Below are positions 22,495 through 33,261 of a DNA stretch of 64,000 bases, in pieces. Under the pieces are notes generated by a model, which was not told the DNA's origin, ran no database searches, and worked only from the letters and a program-made list of their open reading frames with translations. Each line of letters starts with the position of its first letter. Position 1 is the stretch's first letter. The stretch comes from Buddleja alternifolia. Its lineage: Eukaryota; Streptophyta; Magnoliopsida; Lamiales; Scrophulariaceae. A program made the translations under genes and the position numbers. The DNA lies in assembly GCA_019426215.1 (NCBI GenBank), contig WHWC01000148.1, forward strand, positions 1 to 64,000, read 5' to 3'.

Positions 22495-23664
22495 TGATAA
22501 GTTCACATTTTACAACATTTTATGCCCCATTTTAATATGATTTGATCGTTACTTTGATCACTTTTTATCCCTCATAATGCTTTGATTGGTATAGATTTTG
22601 TTTTGTAGAATACAAGTTGATTTACGCATGAAAGATGGAAAGGAGATCCAAATTGAGCTTGAAATTGAAGAAAGAAACAAAATGAGATAGTTGACGAAAG
22701 ATTTTACATAATGCTCATATAGAAACGCAATTTTCGTCCCTTTTCCAGCCGAATCAGACTAAGGTTTCTTCTTCACTATTGTAGACCGTTGTCTTAGATT
22801 CGCGTAGCAATTTGAATCACCTCAATCCGACATTGGTAGAGAAAGTTATGCGTATTTTACCAAAACTGTACGGAGCAGCAGGGAACGCCGCGGCGTTCAT
22901 CACCAACGCCGCGGCGTTCGGAGGCAGAATGTTGATCACCGCGGCGTTCAACCATCAACGCCACGGCGTTCAAAGCGGCGGACTTGTTACATGTTTAATT
23001 TCCGGATTTATTACATTCTTGTTACATGTTTGATTTTGTGCTTAATGCTTGCATATGCTTGATCACCATGTGTTTGATAAAATGCTTTGTCTTGAGACCG
23101 AGAGGAGATAGATAAAGGGAGATCGAAAAATCAATCATCATAAATGCAGGATGACCCGATTGTTACACAACGCAACGAATGCTTTTTGTGATTAGATAAC
23201 CCGATTGAATTTAGGATCTTCGTAAACAAGGAATTCCTTTGAACCTAAATGCATGTTAGTTAATTCAATCTTCACTATAGAGATATAGGAAGTTGTTAAC
23301 TAGTATAGGCTTGCTATTTCAAGAGATTGAATAATAAATACATTAGGGGGTTTCGCCATAACAAGAACGTTCTAAGAATCCGGATAATTGAGAGTTCATG
23401 AACATAGAATAGAACATAGTAGGATCATAACCCAATCACCTCTGTCTATTCGATTTATTATCTTGTTTATCACATAGTTGTCTTTGATTATTTTCATAGT
23501 ATAATCAACCATCATCTTATAATTTGATTTAGCTTAGAGTTAGATAATATAGCAATTACGAGTATTAAATCCAATTATCCCTGTGGAGACGATACACCCC
23601 GGGCAAAATAGTCCACTTTATTACTTTGCACGACCTAGTATACTTGCTAGGATTTCGCGTGTCA
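22495..23664 (+). repeat. Element B 3' LTR
   Basis: 1.17 kb. Compared with the 5' LTR it lacks about 330 bases after the palindromes (TATA box and the start of R/U5) and has about 100 bases near 23046-23150 that the 5' LTR lacks. The palindromes are kept at 22884-22970. Confidence 0.88.
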
Positions 23665-26321
23665 ATGCACACATGCATACCGAAAACATAATATCAGGTC
23701 TACTAGCGATAAGATAAAGAAGTGATCCAATGATACCTCTATAGTTAGTGATATCAATTTTCTTCCCACTTTCATCTTTATCTAACTTAAGCGTTTGGCT
23801 CGTTGGAATTTTTGAAGATGATGCAGTTTTCATACCAAATTTCTTAATCATATCACGTGTATATTTAGCTTGGTTAATACATATTCCATTAGGGAGTTGT
23901 TTAACTTGTAGTCCTAAGAAGAAAGTTAATTCACCCATCATGCTCATTTCAAATTGATCTTGCATCATTTTCGAAAATTTCTCACACAATCGCTTATTAG
24001 TCGAACCAAATATAATATCATCAACATAGATTTGGACTAAGAGAATATCTTCATTATGGGTAACTTTAAATAACGTTGTGTCGATGCTGCCTTTTGAAAA
24101 GCCTTTACCTACAAGAAAGATAGAGAGAGTGTCATACCATGATCTTGGTGCTTGTTTAAGGCCAGAGAGTGCCTTATCCAATTTGTAGACCATACTTTTC
24201 CCATGGTTGTTGATGAATCCTAGTGGTTGTTCTACATAAACTTCTTCTTGGAGTTTACCATTCAGGAATGCACTCTTCACGTCCATTTGATACACTGTGA
24301 ACTTGTTGAATGCGACAAACGCTAGGAACATACGAATCGCTTCAAGACGGGCTACTGGGGCATACGTCTCATCAAAATCAATACCCTCTTCTTGGCAATA
24401 ACCCTGAGCGACTAATCTGGCTTTGTTTCTTACTACAATGCCATCTTCATCCATCTTGTTCCTAAACACCCATCTAGTTCCAATAACTCCTTGGTGAGTT
24501 GGTCTTGGTACTAGCGTCCAAACCTGGCTTCTCTCAAATTGGTTAAGCTCTTCTTGCATTGCTTCTACCCAACTTGAATCACTGAGCACTTCATCACTTT
24601 CTTTGGTTACATTTGAGATAGGAAGCTTGCGAACATGGCCTCATTGATTGTTGCGGACCCGTTCAAACAGGTGCTTCAATATCTCCAATCACTTGCTTTG
24701 GTGGATGGTCTCTAAGCCATTTACGATCTGGTTGGAAAGGATTGAGAGACTCTTGATCATCAATCGCTAGACACTCATTTGTCTTTTGCGCAGACGCTAC
24801 ATTATTCACAGTTCCAATTTGCTCTTGATGATCATTCTCTTCATGATCATCAGCATTTCTAACAATATCACCATTTGTAACCTCACGAGTAACCTTAGGA
24901 TTGGGCACAAAGATCTCACTATCCTCATCATCATCACTATCATCACCAAGAATGATTTGTGACGCTTGTTGGGCAAGATCTTCAATTTCTACATCATCAG
25001 GATTAACCTTACTCGGTTCTTGGTTAGCATCATCAAACATAACATGAATGGATTCTTCAACCTTCGATTTGATCTTATTTAGGATGCGAAAACTCTTTCC
25101 ATTTTTGGCATAGCCTAGAAAGATTCCCTCACCCATTTTAGGATCAAATGTCCTTAGACTTTGGGATCCATTGTTACGAATGAAACATTTTGAACCAAAT
25201 ACATGAAAATACGAAACGTTAGGCTTACGTCCCTTCCACAACTCATATGGAGTCTTTTCATATTACTTGTTGATCATACACCGGTTCTGAGTGTAGCAAG
25301 TGGTATTGATAGCTTCGACCCAAAACCTTTAAGGCAGCTTGGACTCTGCTAATATCGTCCTAGCGGCTTCTTTAAGTGTTCTGTTCCATCGCTCGGCAAC
25401 TCCATTCTGTTGAGGTGTTCTAGGTGTAGAATACTCATGAAGTATTCCAAAATCTGTACAAAACTTCTCAATGAATTGGTTAGTAAATTCAGTTCCTCTA
25501 TCGCTTCTAATCTTCGTCACCTTTAAATCTTTTGAGGTTTGTAATTGACGAATTAGCGCTGTGAGCTTGACACTAGATTCATCTTTGGTTGCTAGAAATT
25601 CTACCCATGTATAGCGAGAGAAATCATCAACTATTACTAGCGAATACTTTTTACCACTAACACTCATGATTTGAATAGGACCAAACAAATCTAAATGCAA
25701 CAGTTCAAGAATTCTATAAGTAGATAGGCATGGTTTCCTTTTAAAAGATGATTTAACTTGTTTACCCATTTCACATGCATCACATAAGTGAGTTTTCTGA
25801 AAGGAATCCTTAGGTAATCCCTCTACTAGATTTAGTGATATTAACTGAGAGATTGCTTTAAAGTTGAGGTGATTTATTTTTCTATGCCATAACCAACCCA
25901 ATTCATTTTGACTCTTACCAACAAAGCATGTGGGGTTGTTATCAATTGTAGAATCCCAATCTACCAAATACACATTGTTTGTGCTTTTTCCTCTTAATTT
26001 AATAGACTTAGTCTTAGAGTCGTTAACATAGCAGTAGTCACTTGAGAATTTAACTTCAAAGCCTTTATCACAAAATTGACTTATGCTTAACAAATTGTGC
26101 TTAAGACCCTCAACATAATATACATCACTAATCATGATGTTCCCCCTATGCATGATACCTATACCTTTGGTTTTACCTTTGGAGTTATCACCAAATACAA
26201 CTTGAAGACTGTTGGTTACATGATAGTTGATTAAGAGATCCCTTGAGCCAGTCATGTGCCTTGACGACCCACTATCAAAGTACCAAACTGAGATATCGGT
26301 GTTGGCTCTAGGTACCTGCAT
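23665..26321 (-). pseudogene. pol: Sirevirus pol, PR-INT-RT part (broken)
   Basis: The upstream part of a copia polymerase gene. At 26321-25329 are the protease motif WYFDSGSSRHMTG, the pre-integrase finger (HRKINHLNF, CDACEMGK) and the integrase core (LDLFGP, IRSDRGTEF, GVAERWNRTL). Stops and a frameshift separate this from 25241-24663, which has the end of integrase and an acidic linker. RT follows at 24589-23665 with [20 protein letters not shown] and the catalytic IYVDDIIFG. The RT frame is cut at SVCMCA by element B and resumes at 18086. Confidence 0.88.
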
Positions 26322-26334
26322 TTAAAGGGTGGTT

Positions 26335-28539
26335 CTAATTCTTCTTAGGTACCCATGTTGTTTTGGGTCCTTCAACATTAGTGACTTTGGTTTGAATTAA
26401 AACTTTTGGAACACATATTTGCCTTGTCTTCATTACAGGAAGATTGGCCTTCTTGGGTTTCGATTTGTGTTGTGTGTGCTTCTTAGGTGTATAGTAATAC
26501 CCTCGATTATAATAGTAATCATAGTCATAATCATAATCATAATCATCATAGTATCGATAATATGATCTAGATCTTTGAGGATATTGACGTTGGTATTTCC
26601 TTGGCACTGGCTTAGGAGTTGCTTTTGGCGATTGACGCTTAGCGTTTGATTCACTTGTAGATGGTTTATCCTTAGCCTTTTGAGTGTTTGGATGAACCTT
26701 CTTCTGTGAATCATTCACTTTTGTCTTCTCCTTGTTTCCTGAGTTGGTATTGACCTTCTCATTTGGCCTCTTACCATTGTCCTTGGGCTCATTCAGCGTT
26801 TGAGTGTTTGAACTCTTCTCAACAAAGAATACACCTTTTCCTTTGTTGGTTGCCATAACCTTAGATATTTCTTATTTTTGATCAAATTTATCACAACCTA
26901 AACCGGTCTTTTCACCAAAAATTCTAGTTACCGTAGTCACATTATCTAGGTTTCTGGACGCTTTGGATAATGTTGAGACAAGCTGCTCTGATTTGGAAAG
27001 TCTAGCGATCAATTCAGCTTCTCTCTTGACTATATATAAATCTCACCTTTTAATTGAGTAATTTCACTCTCAAGCGATTGATTCTTCTCAATGCATTGTT
27101 GTTGAACTTGCTACTCTGCCTTGAGCGTCATTTTATCACTTGTGAGCGCTGAAATGATGTCAAAGTGATTTTGATATAATTTGGTGGTATCTTGACAATC
27201 TTTATAATATTCATTTACTTTGTCAAGTAATTCATCATAAGAAAGAGGATGAGATAATTCATTGTTTACCTTAGATACCGAGTTATCAGATGCTTCTTCA
27301 TTTCTTGCCATAAGACAGATTAACGCTGAGTCGCTTGTTGGCTCATCATCACTACTTTCATCTGATGATTCTAAATCCTCTTCAGGTGCGGAGAATGGTT
27401 CAGATTCCATTCGCAAACCTTGTTAGCGAAGGTTGCCCCTGAATTGGTTTCTATCTGCAGTCTTGCCTTGTAGGCTTAAACACATTTGGATAAGGGCAAT
27501 TTACTGGTAGTGCCCTGGTTTCCTGCAGTTATAACAAAGGTTAGTTTTTATTTTCTGTTCAGTTGATAACCTTTTGGAAACTACTGGCGCTGAGAGATTC
27601 TGAGTAGGAGTCGAAGGAGCTTGGTATGGAACTGGCACTACTGGTTGAGGTGCAAAATACACTGGCGCTTGATACTAAGGCGCTGGTGCAGGGGGAGGGG
27701 TTTGAAATGAAGTTTGTCCAATAGGGTTTCTCTTTTCATATCTTAGAAATTTCTTAACCAATAAATCCATCTCTTTTTCCTCATTGGATTCCGTTGATTT
27801 CACCTCACTAATCGCTTTACCCTTGCTTTTGGTAGTAGTGATTAACGCTCCTGATTCAGTAGCTGAAGTCGATGTGTCGCTGACTTCACCTAATTCGAAC
27901 TCAAATGCCTTTACTCTGAAAACACATGTTCTGGAGTTAGAGTTTCCAATGTCTGTGATTCTCTCATGGCAACCGTCTTAATCAAATACTTGCTTGGAAG
28001 ACTTCTGAATATCTTGTTGACCATTTTCTTGTCAGTGAACTCCTTGTATAGTGACACTAACTCTGTAATGAGAAAGTGAACCTTGCGTCCAATTGTTCTA
28101 GCATCTCGTTGGGCTACATTTTGAAATGCTCAAGTCTTTGCATGGCTATGGAGAGTTTGTTCTCCTTCATCTGTGCTAACCCTTCACACACGATAGCCAA
28201 CTTATCCCATATCTCTTTGGAAGTCTTACATTGATTGATCTTGTTGAACAATGCATCATTGTCTCCTAATGTTGAGTAGAGTGCACTTCGTCCAACATTA
28301 TCTAGATTCGCTCTTTTCTGATCATCTGGCGTCCATTCTAACTTGGGATTCTCGACATAACCATTTGGAGTAGCTTCAGTCGCTCCAGGGGCTCGAGTTA
28401 TAACTTTCATGATCTGAATGGGGCCATTTGTAATTACATCACACATTTCATTATCGCAAGAGCATAAATAAGCGAATGCTCTAAGTTTCCAAGAATCATA
28501 GTTTGATTCAACCAACTTAGGCATTTTGTTAAAAGCCAT
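26335..28539 (-). pseudogene. gag: Sirevirus gag, broken
   Basis: The ATG at 28539 opens a 141-residue N-terminal gag domain (WKLRAFAYLCSCDNEMCDVI and WDKLAIVCEGLAQMKENKLS) that stops at 28114. Several stops and frameshifts follow. A zinc knuckle CYNCRKPGHY is readable at about 27545-27510. Open pieces at 27416-27111 (SSDESSDDEPTSD then a coiled segment) and 26856-26335 (Lys/Pro-rich, with a Tyr/Asp run YYRYYDDYDYDYDYDYYY encoded by a GAT/TAT repeat at about 26560-26505) complete the gag. The family gag is normally one long frame, so this copy is inactive. Confidence 0.8.
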
Positions 28540-28637
28540 AATGACAAGTTTAAGAAAAAAAATAAAGCGACTAGGTTTAGAAAAGTGGATCTAAACAAGC
28601 AGTTACGCTTGGAAACACTTAGGTTTCTACTTCAACC

Positions 28638-28649
28638 GCTCTGATACCA
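28638..28649 (-). other. Primer binding site, tRNA-Met type, Sirevirus
   Basis: TGGTATCAGAGC on the minus strand, complementary to the 3' end of plant initiator tRNA-Met. It is immediately downstream of the 5' LTR. Confidence 0.85.
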
Positions 28650-28654
28650 CTTCA

Positions 28655-30145
28655 TGGTCCCAAGCGGCATACAAAAGGGTCTAGAAAGGGGGGGATTTGA
28701 ATAGACCCTGAAGTCTTTTTTGACTTCAAAAATTTCGTATCACTTTTAAATGTTTGAACGCTTAGAGAGCTGAACTCTTGGGTCAGGCGCTACAATAAAG
28801 ATAACTTAGGCTTAGTGATTTTAGAAATTTACCAAAGTAGGGTAATGCTTAGATCGCTTAATCAGGGTTAGCACAGCGAAAATGATTTTTAAAGCTTTAG
28901 CGTTCGTTTTGGTCAAATAGTCGCTTAACTGTTTTTCTTATCTTTTCAGGATAAATGATAAAATATAAGGTTAGATAATAAAACAGTAAATGACAGTAAA
29001 TAACACAAGAATTTGTAAGGTTCATTGGGTGATGTAATCCCTGCTACGTCCTTCTTCTCCTTGAACACTTGGAGGAATTCCACTAAGTTGATAATCGAAG
29101 GATCACACAGAGGCTTCTAAAAAATAAAGGAGGGGATGATGATCTTGGGATCCTTGATCACACAGAATTCAGCACCAATGAAGATCTTCACCAACAAGCT
29201 TCTATCACTCAGAAATACTGCTTGTAGAGTCAACAACTTCTTCACACAGACAGAGGATGTTGAGGGTTTTGGTCACGGGTTTGTTTGATTTTAGAAAGTT
29301 CAAACAACTTAGGATATCTCAATAATAGTGTAAGGTTCTTCTTTGAAGATGCTTGAGATATCTATGACTGTCTGGAATGTATGTAAAAAGCTTGGAAGAA
29401 TTTTGGCTATAGAGTTTCAAAGCTTTTTCTTGAGAGAGAATTTTAGCAAAGTTTTGACTTTCTTGTGCATGTACCTCTTTTAGGGTTTGCTGGGGTTGAG
29501 GTATTTATAGGCATTTTCTTGGGATTTGTCCGTTGGACACATGTAGGAGCGTGCCTCTCACGCGCGAGTAAGTCATACCTTTTCTCTGACATTCCAAAAT
29601 CCTGCTGCACTGATTTGATGTGGCAGGTTTGAACTCTGAAATTCTGATAGTCTAAGGCAATAGGTAGCTTGCTCCGTATACAATCTGTCTTTGTCACATT
29701 TAATGCTCTTATCAAGTATTTAATGCATTTGAATTTATTTCCCGTTGGAAATAAATGTTTGTTAAATGATTGGATTTAAGTCCTTAGTGACTTCGAAATT
29801 TATTTCAGGTGAATCTGATCTACTTGATCGCTTGATTCATGAACCCTGAAACAGTCCATAACGATTGGTAGTCGCTTAAGACAAAATCTTCATCTTCATT
29901 TATCTTCAGACGCTGATCTTCAACTTCATCTCTAATAGACTCACCTAGAATTCTATTAGCGATTCGGTATCTAATACTTAGTCCAAATTCTACAAAGATA
30001 AAAATTACAAGCTTAATATAATAACAACCTTTTTCGAACGCTTATACATTTGTTCTATGAAAATATAAACTTACATTCTTTTTGGGGTCTAATATAAAAT
30101 CCTATCTTGTCATCATCAAAACATCCAACATGAAATTTCCTAACA
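28655..30145 (-). repeat. Sirevirus 5' LTR
   Basis: Starts TGTTAGGAAATTTC at 30145 and ends with CTTGGGACCA at about 28655. It abuts element D sequence on the right (GGTATTTACG from 30146). The inner boundary is judged from the PBS, with a five-base spacer, and may be off by a few bases. No partner LTR is in the window, so age cannot be judged. Confidence 0.75.
29502..29510 (-). promoter_or_regulatory. TATA box in Sirevirus LTR
   Basis: CTATAAATA on the minus strand, well inside the LTR and about 640-650 bases from the U3 start, in a suitable place for the LTR promoter. Confidence 0.6.
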
Positions 30146-31080
30146 GGTATTTACGATTGGAAGGTTGTGGAATGATCCATTCATTGGTATTTCATTTGGG
30201 CTACGAAATGGGTCACGTAACTGGCTAAGTGTTACCCACTTCCTTTGGTTTCCTCTCATTGCCAAATGAAATGAACCTAAAGAGTCGCGCTAAAGAATTA
30301 ATGAAGAAAATTGAAAAGGATTTTCTATTTTATTTTTTGCGAGATTTAATTTATTGGAAAAGTTAAATAATTAATTACTTATTGGATAAGATAATTAATT
30401 AAATAGATAAGATGAATTATTAATTAATTTCTTGGAGAAATATATTAATGAATTAATTTATCTAATTAAATTTATTATTTAATTAATTAATTTATTTATT
30501 CGATAAAATAAATTATTAATTGAATAAAGTCTTAATTAAACAAAACAAAAGAAATTTTGGGCCCCATATGGGGCATCCAAGAGGACGCCCATTAGGTCAA
30601 AGATGGATGATCAAAGTGGTCTCTTTTGTTATCTTGGTCAATAAGTTATTGAGGTATAAAAGACTTTTCTTGACTTTAACGTAGACATAACTTTGTATCA
30701 ACTCTCAAAATAATATAAGAAAAAAATATATCCTCCCCCTCTATACATGCTAGCCGTCGCCCCCTATAGAGAAAGAAGTGGGTTCTTTTCATCATCAATT
30801 CGTGCGTGATTATTTAGAGACAACGTGATTCGTTGTTTGGATTAATTCTCAAATAGCTTCAAGACTTGAAGAATACGAGGATTGAAGAATTCAAGAAGTT
30901 CAACAATTTGAAGAGTTGAAGAAGAATTGGATTCTCCTACCACCTCGCTTCAATGGGTAAGTTGATTTATTCATTAAAGCGTTTTTGATTGAATTATGCG
31001 ATTAGAGAAACACTTTGGGTTTTTGTTAAAATCTTGAAATCCTTCCACTGCGTTTCTGAGTTTTTTTGCGAAACCCAACA
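30146..31080 (+). repeat. Element D 5' LTR, 3' portion
   Basis: Matches 37918-38831 of the 3' LTR, from GGTATTTACGATTGG to GAAACCCAACA. A TATA box, TATAAAA, lies at 30655-30661 (38399-38405 in the other LTR). Confidence 0.9.
30655..30661 (+). promoter_or_regulatory. TATA box of element D LTR
   Basis: TATAAAA in a GGTATAAAAGAC context, conserved in both LTR copies. Confidence 0.65.
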
Positions 31081-31081
31081 G

Positions 31082-31093
31082 TGGTATCAGAGC
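31082..31093 (+). other. Primer binding site, tRNA-Met type, element D
   Basis: TGGTATCAGAGC, one base after the LTR end. Confidence 0.9.
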
Positions 31094-31309
31094 CGATCTC
31101 TGATTTGCATATTTGATCTTGTTTACTTGATTTAAGATATGCATGTTATGTGTTTTTGAAGCATGTTTGTATGTTTTCTTAACTCTGCATTTTTATGGTT
31201 TTTGCCTAGATTTTTTTGATTTTTTAGTTATTGTAAATATGAGAATATTTGGTAATATTGAAAAATCGAAAAACCCGAGGAAAAACGGGGCTCGAAAAGC
31301 CTCGAGAAT

Positions 31310-31344
31310 CTGCGCGCTTGTGCACGCGCGCACTGTGCGCGCAG
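31310..31344 (+). other. GC-rich hairpin in element D leader
   Basis: CTGCGCGC (31310-31317) pairs with GCGCGCAG (31337-31344). The loop holds the palindrome GTGCAC (31320-31325). It is a sharp GC island in an AT-rich leader, about 230 bases after the PBS. Elements E and F have GC-rich hairpins in the same place. Confidence 0.65.
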
Positions 31345-32838
31345 TAGGCACACATGGCCTGGCCACCTACACACGGCCCTTCGGGTCGTGTGCTCAGCCC
31401 GACGGGTCGTGTGTTTCGACACCCGATTCGTTGATTTGGGTCGGGGATCCGGGTCGGTTAATGGGTTGTGTGTTGGGTCGAAATTGAAGTTTGGATTTGG
31501 GTAAATGTAATTATTCGGGTGGGTCAAAAGGATGATGACCCGATATAATTTAATTAAGCCCAACAAGAAATTTAATCAATCTCGACTTATTAATTAGTTT
31601 GGGCTTAATTTAAATAATTCCAAATGGGCCCAATGGATGGGTGATTTGGACTTTAATTAAAAATAGCCCAATAGAAATTAATAAAGTGTGCATGTTTTTC
31701 CGAATTAATTAATTTGAGTCCAATTGAATTAAATCCAAGTAGACCAAAAGGATAGTAACTTGGGTTTGACGAAATCGAGCCCAATAAGATTAATTGGAAT
31801 AAAATATTTAATTAGATTTAATTAATTATTTTTCTTAGAGATTAATAATTAATTTATGGATTAAATATTATTATTTTTTCTCGACTTGGAAATTACTTAA
31901 TTTTTGAATAAGGAATATAAATTATTTTTCTTAGAGATTAATAATTAATCCTTTGATCAAATAAATGTATTTTCAATTAATGATGGTATTAAATCATAAT
32001 AAAATAGAATTCCATATTTTATGTATTCTTTTAATAGGAATAATATTATTTTGATTAAAGGTAGATATACCTAATTTTTAATTTCGTATATCTAAGTCAT
32101 CTAGTTGCACTAGAATGATTTTAATTGAAATATCGAATGTATAAAAGGTTGGGAATTTTATAAAGGACTTTTTAGTTGGACTAAAATTTTAATAATCAAC
32201 ATAAGTGATTTAATATTGCGAGCATGTATTAAATGTTGCGAGCATGTATTAAATATTGCGAGAATGTCTTATGTGATTGTCACACCGATCGTGGACTTAG
32301 GTTTATTTGTTTTACCTTTATATTTTATGGGTTATCAAATTTGAGGTTATTTATTATATTCTTAGAAATAATGCATGAGTTGTTTTAGGAATTGAAATAG
32401 AATAGTTCAAAATTGATAAAGTCAAAAGGCCCATGAATGTTTAATAGGTTTTAATTTATGCCTTTTGTGATGGTCCATTGGCTCGGGCCCTCTAGTAAAA
32501 GTCCATGATCGAGTGATGGATTTATTTATTTAAATTCCATGATTATTTATATTGAAAGGAATGATTATTAGTAGTATTTTTATGCATGATCAATATAGAA
32601 TAAAATCGCTATAAAAATGGAATAATGTGCAAAGTGAGACCAAAACCTTTTGACGAATCAAAATTCTCCCAAATAAATAATACAGAGTTAGTAAAGGATG
32701 TTTGACATTCTCTCCCTCCACTAAGCTTTCTAAAATTAAAATGACTATAAATGTGCAATGCTTCCCAGTTATGGGGGTTATGCATTTAGAAATAATTTGA
32801 ATTTTTTTTAAGTGCATGGAATGCCTTAATCGAAGCAT

Positions 32839-33061
32839 ATTTCACCCCAGAAACCTGTTCGGTTGCAAGGTGAAATTCAAATGTTAGATTATAGGAGTTA
32901 GTGGGAATGAACTTGGGTAGTTCACGAGCTTAGAAACCTGTTCGGTTGCGGCTTGGTGAACTATGGGGAAAGGCATTGAAATGTTTATTGGATAAATTGA
33001 TATTAGATATCACTTCAGTAATTAATGGGCCAGAAACAGGTTAGGTTGCAACCCATTTAAT
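32839..33061 (+). repeat. Three-hairpin array in element D leader
   Basis: Hairpin 1 pairs ATTTCACC (32839-32846) with GGTGAAAT (32869-32876). Hairpin 2 pairs TAGTTCAC (32918-32925) with GTGAACTA (32956-32963). Hairpin 3 pairs ATGGG (33025-33029) with CCCAT (33052-33056), extended by TTA/TAA. All enclose a loop of the form AGAAAC(C)TGTTCGGTTGC or AGAAACAGGTTAGGTTGC. Elements E and F have the same three units with different but still paired stems. Confidence 0.8.
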
Positions 33062-33261
33062 TAATTGAGGACCTCAATACCCACTGTGGAATCGATGCTA
33101 ATGATGATTCCCGATTTTCACATGGGACTGTGGGATTCGAAAAATGCAGAGGGAGCCAAGATTAATTTTAAGTCCTTAATTTTTCTTGGTTAAGTCAAAA
33201 CAAGTAATCTAATTAATTTGGTTTATTTCTGCAGTTATTTTCTTGTTTATCTCTCTCAAAT

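Larger units (their letters stand above)
18087..23664 (+). mobile_element. Non-autonomous Athila-like element B
   Basis: A 5.6-kb LTR element inserted in the Sirevirus RT frame, flanked by TTGCA and ATGCA, a target duplication with one mismatch. It has LTRs at 18087-19479 and 22495-23664, an Asp-tRNA PBS, a short gag-like region, the shared post-coding motif, a hairpin plus G6 tract and a G-rich tract before the 3' LTR. There is no protease, RT or integrase, so it depends on another element, most plausibly an Athila-like one such as A. Confidence 0.9.
1..30145 (-). mobile_element. Sirevirus-like Ty1/copia retrotransposon, multiply interrupted
   Basis: A minus-strand copia element. It has a 5' LTR (30145-28655), an initiator tRNA-Met PBS, a long gag with a CCHC knuckle and Ser/Asp-rich acidic segment, then pol in the order PR-INT-RT-RNaseH. 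Its polymerase is split by element B (18087-23664), and the region after pol is split by the TIR element (2995-17444). No 3' LTR is found, so the element continues past the left edge. The long gag with the CLMA region, the LTR start (TGTTAGGAAATTTC... TTTTGATGATGACAAG) and extra coding after pol fit the SIRE/Maximus lineage; this is from memory of the family. The element inserted into the 5' LTR of element D. Confidence 0.85.
31094..33261 (+). other. Untranslated leader of element D
   Basis: About 2.2 kb between PBS and gag without a convincing gene, mostly AT-rich. It holds the GC hairpin at 31310-31344, a run of ATTAAAT/GCGAGCATG near-repeats at 32214-32270, and the three-hairpin array at 32839-33061. 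Confidence 0.6.

Noticed and set aside
30340..30540. Dense ATTAATTA-type repeats in the D LTR as a matrix attachment region
   Set aside because: AT-richness alone is too common in these LTRs to support a specific call.
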